Source: an uncultured Bacilli bacterium
GTDB taxonomy: Bacteria; Bacillota_I; Bacilli_A; RF39; UBA660
Direction of reading: 5' to 3'
NCBI GenBank assembly: GCA_947629195.1
Contig: CANRCS010000061.1
Span: 1-5,967 of the forward strand
Length of the DNA: 5,967 nt
Shown: positions 1 through 5,722 of the stretch, in pieces
Position numbering within the stretch: the first letter of the stretch is position 1
Layout of the letters: each line of letters starts with the position of its first letter
Notes under the pieces: generated by a model
What the model saw: the letters and a program-made list of their open reading frames with translations, nothing else
Database searches by the model: none
What the model was told of the DNA's origin: nothing
Translations under genes and position numbers: made by a program

Positions 1-1
1 T

Positions 2-70
2 GGTAGAGGAAATTCGGACTTATTAAAAAGCCGATTATTATTAAGCGATTATTTCCATTCTATTGAATAA
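2..70 (+). CDS. possible C-terminal tail of an unidentified upstream gene (partial)
   Basis: One frame is open from the window edge for 22 codons and stops at TAA (68-70). It reads GRGNSDLLKSRLLLSDYFHSIE in part, that is, a basic and leucine-rich tail ending in acidic Glu. I do not recognise the family. Caution is needed because this stretch uses codons that are scarce in the rest of the window (TCG, CGA, AGC, GAC). Another frame starting at base 3 also stays open briefly and stops at 24-26. The 50 bases that follow hold only the leader of the next gene. It could be a real gene end, or non-coding sequence that happens to be open. Confidence 0.3.
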   Translation, partial: GRGNSDLLKSRLLLSDYFHSIE

Positions 71-93
71 GAGCCACGTTTGTTCTCTATAAT
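63..93 (+). promoter_or_regulatory. weak candidate promoter for the AlkD-like gene
   Basis: A perfect -10 hexamer TATAAT lies at 88-93, 26 bases before the ATG at 120. The best -35 match is TTGAAT at 63-68, but the 19-base spacer is long and the hexamer overlaps the stop of the possible upstream gene. There is no TG extension. In DNA this AT-rich a TATAAT can occur by chance, so this is only a candidate. Confidence 0.35.
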
Positions 94-119
94 ATAAATA
101 CATTTAAGGATTTGATAGT

Positions 120-830
120 ATGATATTTGATAGTTGGAATAAAGATAATTATGTAGAATTTATTAATTATTTAAAAAGTTATGAAGATATAAAATATAAA
201 GAATTTAATTCTAAATTAATTCCTAATATTAATAAAAAATATATAATTGGTATTAGAATTCCAATACTAAGAAAGATAACTAAACAAATATTAAAAACTG
301 ATTGGAAGCAATTTTTAAATGTTTGTAAAAATAAATATTTTGAAGAAAAAATAATTTATGGATTAGTAATTTCTAATATTAAAGATGAGAAATTGTTTAA
401 AAACTATTTTAATAAATTTATTAAAAAGATAGATAATTGGTGTACGTGTGATACTTTTTGTAATAGTATTAAAATTATTAATGACAATAAGAGTAAATAT
501 TTTAATTATTTTTCAAATATTAATGTTAATAGTGAATATGAAATAAGATGCATATTAGTTATATTTTTAAATTATTACATAGAAGAAGAATATATTGATA
601 GAATTTTTTCTTATGTTGATAATATAGAAAATAGGAAATACTATGTTCAAATGGCAATAGCATGGCTTCTTAGTTATTGTTATATTAAATTTAAAGATAG
701 AACTATTAAATACATTTTAAATTCTAATTTAGATAAGTTTACATTTAATAAAACAATACAAAAAATTATAGAATCTAATAGAATTACTAATAAAGAGAAA
801 ATGAACTTGAAAAAACTAAAGAGAACTTAA
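120..830 (+). CDS. AlkD-like DNA alkylation repair protein (HEAT-repeat glycosylase)
   Basis: This 236-aa protein matches the AlkD family, all-helical HEAT-like-repeat DNA glycosylases that excise alkylated, positively charged bases such as 3-methyladenine and 7-methylguanine to start base excision repair in the cytoplasm. The visible signatures are an N-terminal F-x-S-K-L-I-P segment (29-35), then IGIRIPILRKI (43-53), an NWCTCD motif (106-111) and AIAWLL (179-184). By motif spacing, Trp107, Asp111, Arg143 and Trp182 line up with the Trp, catalytic Asp, Arg and second Trp that line the lesion pocket in Bacillus cereus AlkD, so the enzyme looks intact. The length is normal for the family. The start is set by AAGGA (106-110), 9 bases before the ATG. 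The C-terminus is Lys-rich. It is followed by recD2 on the same strand with no hairpin between them, so read-through is possible. The family call is firm; the substrate is inferred. Confidence 0.85.
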   Translation: MIFDSWNKDNYVEFINYLKSYEDIKYKEFNSKLIPNINKKYIIGIRIPILRKITKQILKTDWKQFLNVCKNKYFEEKIIYGLVISNIKDEKLFKNYFNKFIKKIDNWCTCDTFCNSIKIINDNKSKYFNYFSNINVNSEYEIRCILVIFLNYYIEEEYIDRIFSYVDNIENRKYYVQMAIAWLLSYCYIKFKDRTIKYILNSNLDKFTFNKTIQKIIESNRITNKEKMNLKKLKRT

Positions 831-850
831 TGGTGTTTTATATTTGTTTG

Positions 851-859
851 TGATAAAAT
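851..859 (+). promoter_or_regulatory. extended -10 promoter candidate for recD2
   Basis: TGATAAAAT (851-859) fits the extended -10 pattern TG-n-TAnnAT in the 48-base gap after the AlkD-like gene. No good -35 hexamer lies 16-18 bases upstream (TGGTGT at 831-836 is poor), which extended -10 promoters tolerate. Transcription would start close to 866, just before the SD, giving a very short leader of about 13 nt. Co-transcription from the upstream gene is the alternative. Confidence 0.4.
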
Positions 860-866
860 AAATAGC

Positions 867-872
867 AGGTGG
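867..872 (+). promoter_or_regulatory. Shine-Dalgarno site of recD2
   Basis: AGGTGG sits 6 bases upstream of the ATG at 879 and fixes the recD2 start. No other in-frame start with an SD is seen nearby. Confidence 0.7.
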
Positions 873-878
873 TAAAAA

Positions 879-3083
879 ATGAATTACATAAAAGGTACAT
901 TTAGAAAGTATATATTTAATTCTGGAAAAGGTTTTATTGTTGGATTATTTAAAGTTAAAGAAACAAATGATGAACAATTAAAAGATTATGTAAATAAGAC
1001 AATAACTTTTTCTGGTAATTTTTTAGATTTAAATGTAGATGAATTATATGTATTTTATGGTGAGGGTATAAGACATCCAAAATATGGATTCCAATATTCA
1101 GTAAGTAATTATGAGAGAGTAAAACCAGAAGAAAAAGATGGAATAATAGAATTTTTGTGTAGTGATTTATTTAATGGAATTGGAGAAAAAACTGCCAAGA
1201 CAATAGTAGAGATATTGGGTGATAGAACTTTAGATTTAATTATAGAAAATAAAGAGAATTTACTAATGGTTCCAAAACTTTCACAAAAGAAAATTGATGA
1301 AATTTATGATACATTAATGAAATATAATGAGAGTCATAATACGATTGTATATTTAACTAATCTTGGTTTTTCAATGAAAGATGCATTAAATATTTACAAT
1401 ACATATAAAGGACAAACAATAAGTAATATAGAATATAATATTTATATGTTAGCACAAGATATTGATAATATTAATTTTGAAAAATTAGATGAAGTTGCGA
1501 TACAATTAAATTATGAAAAAAATGATGATAGAAGAATTGAAGCTTGTATTATATATGTTATGAAAAAACTAACCTTTGAAAAAAGTGATACATATTTAAA
1601 AAAGGAAGATATAGTAAATAATACTTTAAGATTTTTAGGAATAAATGATGATATAGAAATGAACCTTATAAATTTAAATAAAGAAGGTAAACTAATAATA
1701 GATAATGATAGATATTATTTAGAAGAAGTATATGATGCTGAAAAAAATATTGCAGATACGCTATATTATCTTTCTAATTTACCATCAAAACCAATTAAAA
1801 ATTTTGAAAAGCATATTAAATTTTTAGAAGAATTTAATAATATAAAATATAATGAACAACAAGTTATGGCAATTAAGAAAGCACTAGAAAATAATCTACT
1901 TATAATAACTGGTGGTCCAGGTACAGGAAAAACTACAATAATAAATGCTATCGTTCAAATGTATAAAGACATAAACAAATACGAAAATGAGGAATTGATA
2001 CAAAAAATTGCCTTGCTTGCTCCAACAGGAAGAGCATCAAAAAGGATGAGTGAATCTACACAATTACCTGCATCTACGATACATAGATTTTTAAAATGGA
2101 ATAAAGATACAAATGAATTTTCAGTAAATGAATATAATAAAGATTTTAGTGAATTTGTAATAATTGATGAAGTAAGTATGATAGATAATGCATTGTTTGA
2201 TAGTCTTTTAAAAGGGTTAACTAAAAATGTAAAAATTTTATTAGTAGGAGATTATAATCAACTTCCAAGTGTTGGACCTGGTCAAATATTAAAAGATTTA
2301 ATCGAAAGTGATATGATCGATACTGTACATTTAGATTTACTATATAGACAAAATGAAAACTCATACATAGTAACTTTAGCCCATGAAATAAAAAATAATG
2401 ACTTATCTTTAAATTTTTTAAATAAAAAAGATGATTATGCATTTATAGAATCAGATAGTTATAATATAACAAACAATATAATTGAAATATGTAAAAGAGC
2501 TATGAAAAAAGATTTTGGTGTTAAAAATATACAAGTATTAGTTCCTATGTATAAAGGCCAAAATGGTATAGATAAATTAAATATAGAACTTCAAAAATTA
2601 TTTAATCCATGCGATTTAGAAAAAAAAGAAATTACTTATGGTGAAGTAATTTTTAGAGAAAATGATAAAATATTACAACTTACAAATATGCCTGATAATA
2701 ATGTTTTTAATGGAGATATAGGTACTATTACTATGATTAAATCCGCACATGAAACTAAGTCTAAAAAAAATGAAATATATATAGATTTTGATGGAAATGT
2801 AGTAAAGTACGAACCAAAAGATTTTATAAATATTAAACATGGATATGCGATTAGTATTCATAAATCACAAGGTAGTGAATTTGATTGTGTAATTATGCCA
2901 ATAGAAAACGCATATAGAAGAATGTTATATAAAAAATTAGTTTATACAGGTATTACTAGAGCTAAAAAAAGTTTAATTTTAGTAGGAAGTTCTAATACCT
3001 TTAAGTATGCAGTAAGTAATGATACAGAATATGATAGAAATACTACATTAAAAGAATTTTTGTTAAAAAATATTAATAATTGA
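879..3083 (+). CDS. recD2: RecD2-type ATP-dependent DNA helicase (SF1B)
   Basis: This 734-aa protein is a full-length RecD2 (RecD/TraA family), a 5'-to-3' superfamily 1B DNA helicase of the Firmicutes/Deinococcus type. It acts in repair, recombination and replication-fork maintenance without needing RecBC. The N-terminal OB-like domain (about 1-82, starting GTFRKYIF) is followed by helix-hairpin-helix repeats (about 95-190; NGIGEKTAKTIVEILG at 99-114). The motor shows Walker A GGPGTGKTT (345-353, Lys351), Walker B IIDEVSM (428-434, Asp430-Glu431), motif III GDYNQLPSVGPG (457-468), motif IV LYRQ (488-491, Arg490), motif V GYAISIHKSQGSEF (655-668) and motif VI YTGITRAK (689-696, arginine-finger candidate Arg694). 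All helicase motifs are intact and the length is typical for RecD2, so the gene looks functional. The N-terminal extension separates it from RecD of the RecBCD complex. It ends in TGA shortly before a hairpin terminator. Confidence 0.96.
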   Translation: MNYIKGTFRKYIFNSGKGFIVGLFKVKETNDEQLKDYVNKTITFSGNFLDLNVDELYVFYGEGIRHPKYGFQYSVSNYERVKPEEKDGIIEFLCSDLFNGIGEKTAKTIVEILGDRTLDLIIENKENLLMVPKLSQKKIDEIYDTLMKYNESHNTIVYLTNLGFSMKDALNIYNTYKGQTISNIEYNIYMLAQDIDNINFEKLDEVAIQLNYEKNDDRRIEACIIYVMKKLTFEKSDTYLKKEDIVNNTLRFLGINDDIEMNLINLNKEGKLIIDNDRYYLEEVYDAEKNIADTLYYLSNLPSKPIKNFEKHIKFLEEFNNIKYNEQQVMAIKKALENNLLIITGGPGTGKTTIINAIVQMYKDINKYENEELIQKIALLAPTGRASKRMSESTQLPASTIHRFLKWNKDTNEFSVNEYNKDFSEFVIIDEVSMIDNALFDSLLKGLTKNVKILLVGDYNQLPSVGPGQILKDLIESDMIDTVHLDLLYRQNENSYIVTLAHEIKNNDLSLNFLNKKDDYAFIESDSYNITNNIIEICKRAMKKDFGVKNIQVLVPMYKGQNGIDKLNIELQKLFNPCDLEKKEITYGEVIFRENDKILQLTNMPDNNVFNGDIGTITMIKSAHETKSKKNEIYIDFDGNVVKYEPKDFINIKHGYAISIHKSQGSEFDCVIMPIENAYRRMLYKKLVYTGITRAKKSLILVGSSNTFKYAVSNDTEYDRNTTLKEFLLKNINN

Positions 3084-3113
3084 ATAATAATGAAAAAATA
3101 GTTCAAAATATTA

Positions 3114-3149
3114 GTGTATATATGTTTAAATATATACACATATTTTTTT
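3114..3149 (+). terminator. hairpin terminator after recD2
   Basis: A perfect 10-base inverted repeat, GTGTATATAT (3114-3123) with ATATATACAC (3130-3139), encloses a 6-base loop. A run of seven T follows at 3143-3149. The stem has only two G-C pairs and a 3-base gap before the T run, so termination may be partial. That would let some recD2 transcripts continue into the 47-aa gene, for which I see no clear promoter. Confidence 0.6.
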
Positions 3150-3168
3150 AGCTGAGAGGTGATAGGTT

Positions 3169-3312
3169 ATGACAAAGAAAATAATGGGATTTACAGCGTT
3201 AGGTTTAGGTATGTATCTTGCATATAAAAACATGGACAAAATAAAAGATGTCGCAAATGATATTTCAAATATGATGAAAAAAGAATATGATGAGCTAGAA
3301 GATATGTTGTAA
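3169..3312 (+). CDS. small single-pass membrane protein, 47 aa, unknown function
   Basis: A complete short gene runs from ATG to TAA, encoding 47 residues. The evidence that it is real is a very good SD, GAGAGGTGA (3154-3162), 6 bases before the ATG, with terminator-like hairpins directly before and after it. The protein begins MTKK and then has an uncharged hydrophobic stretch at about residues 5-19 (IMGFTALGLGMYLAY), which is short but could span or dip into the membrane. The rest is a charged helix with heptad-like Met/Ile/Leu spacing (VANDISNMMKKEYDELEDML, 28-47) that ends acidic. The shape resembles small YtxH-like envelope proteins (N-terminal anchor plus cytoplasmic amphipathic helix), but I cannot assign a family. 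It may be transcribed by read-through from recD2 or from a promoter I cannot identify. Confidence 0.65.
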   Translation: MTKKIMGFTALGLGMYLAYKNMDKIKDVANDISNMMKKEYDELEDML

Positions 3313-3343
3313 AAAAAGGATGAATTTTTTCATTCTTTTTTAC
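3309..3343 (+). terminator. strong hairpin terminator after the 47-aa gene
   Basis: The left arm (about 3312-3324, A-run then GGATGAA) pairs with the right arm (3329-3341, TTCATTC then T6) over 13 positions with one G-U pair and a TTTT loop. The T-run is part of the stem, as in A-tail/U-tail intrinsic terminators. It begins at the TAA of the 47-aa gene. Its 3' end overlaps the -35 of the next promoter. Confidence 0.75.
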
Positions 3344-3367
3344 ATTTTTAAATATTTATGATATTAT
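3339..3367 (+). promoter_or_regulatory. near-consensus promoter for the membrane protein/DUF1292 operon
   Basis: The -35 is TTTACA (3339-3344), the spacer is exactly 17 bases, and the -10 is TATTAT (3362-3367) preceded by TG at 3359-3360, which makes it an extended -10. This is the best promoter in the window. Transcription would start near 3374, about 22 nt before the ATG at 3397. The in-frame ATG at 3358 lies inside this promoter and so cannot be the translation start. Confidence 0.75.
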
Positions 3368-3383
3368 ATATTTGTATAGTAGA

Positions 3384-3390
3384 TGGAGGT
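3384..3390 (+). promoter_or_regulatory. Shine-Dalgarno site that decides the start at 3397
   Basis: TGGAGGT lies 6 bases before the ATG at 3397. The earlier in-frame ATG at 3358 has no SD and overlaps the -10 element, so the longer version of the protein is rejected. Confidence 0.8.
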
Positions 3391-3396
3391 TTTAAT

Positions 3397-3978
3397 ATGG
3401 ATACTAATACAGATTATTCATCATTTGATGAATCAATATCATTTATAAATAATAAAAATTATCAAGAAAAGTATAACGAAGCTCTAAATAGGAGTATACA
3501 AAGAAAAAAGAGAATTAGAGAAAGAGAAATAAAAATTCAAAAAAGAAACAAAGCATTAAGATCAAGTGCACTTGCTACCGTAATAGCAATATCAGTTGTA
3601 GTAGGAACACCAAAAGTTAATCATCAAATTTTAGTAAATAAAGCCATTGATTATCAAAAACAACAAATAGCTATGATGATGAGTGAAGGAAATCAAAATT
3701 ATACAGAAGAACAGATGCTTGGATTAATGGATATGCTTGGTGATGAAAAGGGAATAGAAATGGCTACTAATCAAAATTGGCAAGATTATTGTAGAGATAA
3801 TGGATATACAGAAGTTACATATGTTAGTGATGGGGGAAATTATTCTACAAGAGAACCTTCTATAAGGGTTTTAAGAAATTATTTAGAAGAAGAAGCAATA
3901 AAAAGAATGAAGGAAAATACAGATGAAAATGGAGATTTTGTTTTTCCAAATTTACATGATGGAGGAAAGCAAAGATGA
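3397..3978 (+). CDS. single-pass membrane protein of unknown function, 193 aa
   Basis: I do not recognise the family. The N-terminal ~55 residues are cytoplasmic in character: an acidic/polar start (MDTNTDYSSFDES) and then a strongly basic, probably helical stretch (RKKRIREREIKIQKRNK, 36-52). One hydrophobic segment follows at about 56-71 (SSALATVIAISVVVGT). The positive-inside rule places the remaining ~120 residues outside. That part has a polar Met/Gln-rich helix (83-117), then a more compact NWQDYCRDNGY...SDGGNYSTREPS region (127-155), and ends in a charged helix and an acidic tail. There is no signal-peptidase site or lipobox. It has a single Cys (132). The start at 3397 is set by its SD and by a promoter over the upstream ATG. 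It overlaps the next gene by 4 nt, so the two products are probably made together. It has no visible link to mobile elements. Confidence 0.8.
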   Translation: MDTNTDYSSFDESISFINNKNYQEKYNEALNRSIQRKKRIREREIKIQKRNKALRSSALATVIAISVVVGTPKVNHQILVNKAIDYQKQQIAMMMSEGNQNYTEEQMLGLMDMLGDEKGIEMATNQNWQDYCRDNGYTEVTYVSDGGNYSTREPSIRVLRNYLEEEAIKRMKENTDENGDFVFPNLHDGGKQR

Positions 3979-4193
3979 TTGATATTGAAACAATTATTTT
4001 AGAAGATAATAACGAATATATAATTACTAAAAGAATTAATGATAACAATACTGAATATCTATTACTTAATAATTCTTCTGATCCATCAGTATTTTGTATA
4101 AGAAAAATAGTAGTTGAGAATAAAGAAAATTATATAGAAGGTTTAGACTCAAAAGAAGAATTTGATAGGATATTAAATAAAATACAAGAATAA
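3975..4193 (+). CDS. DUF1292-like small acidic protein, 72 aa
   Basis: This small, acidic, beta-rich protein has the layout of the DUF1292 family found across Firmicutes, whose function is unknown. It runs from an initial I-x-L-E-D-N-x-E-Y strand (8-15), through TEYLLLNNSSDPSVFCIRKI (26-45) and an IVVENKENYIEGL segment, to a C-terminal helix containing EEFDRILNKI (61-70). No signal peptide or membrane segment is seen, so it should be cytosolic. Its ATG overlaps the stop of the preceding membrane-protein gene (ATGA, 3975-3978). GGAGG (3961-3965) lies 9 bases upstream inside that gene, indicating translational coupling. It ends in a hairpin terminator. The family assignment rests on pattern recognition only; a small unrelated protein is the alternative. 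Confidence 0.7.
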   Translation: MIDIETIILEDNNEYIITKRINDNNTEYLLLNNSSDPSVFCIRKIVVENKENYIEGLDSKEEFDRILNKIQE

Positions 4194-4211
4194 AATGTTC
4201 TTGTATTTTTT
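4179..4211. terminator. bidirectional hairpin terminator between convergent genes
   Basis: AAAATACAAGAA (4179-4190) pairs perfectly with TTCTTGTATTTT (4198-4209) around a 7-base loop (TAAAATG), and T continues to 4211 on the + strand. The left arm covers the last codons of the DUF1292-like gene, and the right arm reaches the stop codon (4210-4212) of the - strand gene. Read on the - strand the same hairpin ends in TTTTATTT, so it can stop transcription from both sides. Confidence 0.75.
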
Positions 4212-5025
4212 ATCTTCTATAATTATTATATGTATTTAATGTTTTTTGACTCTGAATATTATTATTTGACATTTGATAAATTGGTTTATATTCATTAGGA
4301 CTGCTAGGTAAAATATTATTAAGTTGTGATGATTGTTTAGTTTCCCTATTTTGTTGTTTATTTTCTTTTTTATCCGATACTTTAGAAACTGTCCAACCTT
4401 TTTCTGTTTGAATTGCAGGACATATTTGTTTATATGCATTTATATACATAAATTTCCCCGGTGTCCAATTTGCTTGATTAATTAAAAATTCTAATTTTTG
4501 GTCGCCATTTACTATACCAGAAGTTTCCTTATCAATCGCAAGCATAGTTGCTCTATCACTAACCCAAAAAACTTGAATACCTGATTTTAAAACATCTTCA
4601 AAAGTTATTTTTCTAGGTTCAGTATCTTTTCTTATAGCTACATCAGTACTTGAAAACCATTCGTGATTAAAATTACCTTGTTCATCTACATCTGGTGTAA
4701 AAGAAGTAGAGTCAACTGAATATATATAACCTGTTGTTTTATCAATATTTAACAAATTATGATGTTTTCCTAATATAATTGCTCCTATTTCTTTATTGCC
4801 AAATTCAAAGTAATAAAATGGATATAAAGTGTAGAGAATTGCTAACTTCTCATCATCAGTTGCGAATACCAAAGGTTTATTTTTATTATTATTCATCGAA
4901 GGTTTAATAGAAAATATTTTATTTTGTTTTTTTGTTGACGTGTGCATTAAATATTGTGGTTTAGTAGCTAGTAAATCTTTAATCTTTTTATCTTGTATTG
5001 TCGTAAACAAATCAAACAAACCCAT
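4210..5025 (-). CDS. protein of unknown function with possible ADP-ribosyltransferase-like fold, 271 aa
   Basis: This is a soluble protein with no signal peptide or membrane segment. After MGLFDLFTTI and a short helix comes YLMHTSTKKQNKIFSIKPS (25-43), then KPLVFATDDEKLAILYTLYP (50-69). A core with GYIYSVDSTSFTP (99-111) and EWFSSTDVAIRKD (122-134) follows, then VFWVSDRATMLA (152-163). The order of strand-H-x-S, I-x-x-I-x-P, V-F-A-T-D and an A-containing helix recalls the start of ADP-ribosyltransferase/KptA-like folds. A catalytic triad cannot be assigned, so this is a weak inference. Residues from about 215 to 271 are Gln/Asn/Ser-rich and probably disordered. I place the start at the ATG at 5025, which has AAGGTGA (5031-5037) 5 bases upstream. 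A GTG three codons earlier overlaps that SD and is rejected. It is convergent with the DUF1292-like gene. Confidence 0.75.
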   Translation of the reverse strand: MGLFDLFTTIQDKKIKDLLATKPQYLMHTSTKKQNKIFSIKPSMNNNKNKPLVFATDDEKLAILYTLYPFYYFEFGNKEIGAIILGKHHNLLNIDKTTGYIYSVDSTSFTPDVDEQGNFNHEWFSSTDVAIRKDTEPRKITFEDVLKSGIQVFWVSDRATMLAIDKETSGIVNGDQKLEFLINQANWTPGKFMYINAYKQICPAIQTEKGWTVSKVSDKKENKQQNRETKQSSQLNNILPSSPNEYKPIYQMSNNNIQSQKTLNTYNNYRR

Positions 5026-5030
5026 TTTTA

Positions 5031-5037
5031 TCACCTT
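5031..5037 (-). promoter_or_regulatory. Shine-Dalgarno site that decides the 271-aa start
   Basis: AAGGTGA on the - strand lies 5 bases before the ATG at 5025. The upstream in-frame GTG (5034-5032) uses bases of this SD, so it cannot be the start that the SD serves. Confidence 0.75.
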
Positions 5038-5058
5038 CGATTCTAATCATACATATAT

Positions 5059-5067
5059 ATTTTATCA
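5059..5067 (-). promoter_or_regulatory. extended -10 promoter candidate for the 271-aa gene
   Basis: Read on the - strand this is TGATAAAAT, identical to the element in front of recD2. It would start transcription near 5052, about 27 nt before the ATG, leaving room for the SD. The -35 region is AT-only and unconvincing. Confidence 0.45.
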
Positions 5068-5134
5068 TAAAATTAGTAAATTATAATAGCAATTTTAATA
5101 AAATTTAAAAATATACATAATATATACACATAAT

Positions 5135-5698
5135 TTATAAAATCTTTTGGTAACTACCATCGTTTAATTCTATTATTTCATTTACTTCATAATCATTTTC
5201 AATAGTTGGAAATACTCTTAATTTTTCATACGTTAAATTTTTATTTAAAATGACTTTTGACATTTTTTTGAGTAAGTAACCATCTTCTAATTCATGTTTA
5301 TATGTTTTATTGCAATTGTTTTTAGAGGATACTATTATTTTATAATCATCATTTTTGTAATCACAGTTAAGAAATCTTATTGCAAAATCCATTACAATAT
5401 CCCCAAATATTAATGCATTCTGATATGGTTTTGTATTTATATCATTTAATAATTTTCTTTCTATTACTCTTTTTTGTAATGATAATTCAAAACATACTGA
5501 AAAACTTGTGTTTGAATAATCTTTTATATTCCATTTATAATTAGGATAATATTGATCAACATATAACATAAATAAGAAAGAAATATTTCTATCATTTTTT
5601 ATCTTATCTAATAGTATATTTATAAAATAAATTTCATGTGGTATTTTACCAGAATATTTTAAGTCACTAATTTTTGTATTCTTTTTAATAGGTTTCAT
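5135..5698 (-). CDS. orphan protein of unknown function, 187 aa
   Basis: I do not recognise this protein. It is probably soluble and of mixed alpha/beta make-up, with many Lys, Asn, Ile and Tyr residues. It opens with a basic polar stretch (MKPIKKNTKISDLKYSGKIP). A moderately hydrophobic segment at about 39-48 (ISFLFMLYVD) is too short and too acidic at its end to be a clear membrane helix. A predicted helix follows at about 95-110 (ALIFGDIVMDFAIRFL). The C-terminal ~45 residues alternate helix and strand and end in IIELNDGSYQKIL. Cysteines at 69, 112 and 129 form no metal-binding motif. The ATG at 5698 is supported by a G-rich SD (GAGGGGGG) 6 bases upstream and an extended -10 promoter 25 bases upstream. 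No good hairpin terminator follows its stop, so the 271-aa gene downstream on the same strand, about 110 bases away, could receive read-through. Confidence 0.7.
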   Translation of the reverse strand: MKPIKKNTKISDLKYSGKIPHEIYFINILLDKIKNDRNISFLFMLYVDQYYPNYKWNIKDYSNTSFSVCFELSLQKRVIERKLLNDINTKPYQNALIFGDIVMDFAIRFLNCDYKNDDYKIIVSSKNNCNKTYKHELEDGYLLKKMSKVILNKNLTYEKLRVFPTIENDYEVNEIIELNDGSYQKIL

Positions 5699-5704
5699 TT
5701 AAAT

Positions 5705-5712
5705 CCCCCCTC
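5705..5712 (-). promoter_or_regulatory. unusual G-run Shine-Dalgarno site
   Basis: On the - strand the SD of the 187-aa gene reads GAGGGGGG, 6 bases before its ATG. Six consecutive G are conspicuous in DNA this AT-rich. The core GAGG gives ordinary anti-SD pairing. Confidence 0.65.
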
Positions 5713-5722
5713 AAGTCCAAAT

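Noticed and set aside
2221..3139. Open frames on the - strand within and after recD2 (2221-2442, 2673-2861, 2942-3139)
   Set aside because: They are opposite a fully conserved helicase gene, have no SD, are Phe/Tyr/Ile-rich as expected from the reverse of AT-rich coding DNA, and resemble no family.
3358..3396. 13-residue N-terminal extension of the 193-aa membrane protein starting at the ATG at 3358
   Set aside because: That ATG overlaps the -10 element and lies upstream of the expected transcript start; the ATG at 3397 has a strong SD.
879..4193. Use of TGA as tryptophan (mycoplasma code)
   Set aside because: All tryptophans in the supported genes are TGG, no gene has internal TGA, and TGA ends recD2 and the 193-aa gene.
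3860..4439. Short - strand open frames at 3860-4048 and 4236-4439
   Set aside because: The first is antisense to the operon's 193-aa and DUF1292-like genes. The second is in another frame of the better-supported 271-aa gene. Neither has start signals.
5026..5034. GTG start of the 271-aa gene three codons upstream
   Set aside because: The GTG is part of the SD sequence AAGGTGA that serves the ATG at 5025.
5091..5105. AT-only palindrome AATTTTA-A-TAAAATT as an operator or terminator
   Set aside because: No G-C pairs, a one-base centre and no T-run; such palindromes are expected by chance in sequence this AT-rich.
3131..5132. Repeated 12-mer TATATACACATA at 3131-3142 and 5121-5132
   Set aside because: It is simple AT-rich sequence. 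One copy is explained by the hairpin after recD2 and the flanks do not match.
5705..5710. G6 tract as a phase-variation switch
   Set aside because: Six bases is short for slipped-strand switching and the tract lies in the SD, where it is explained by ribosome binding.
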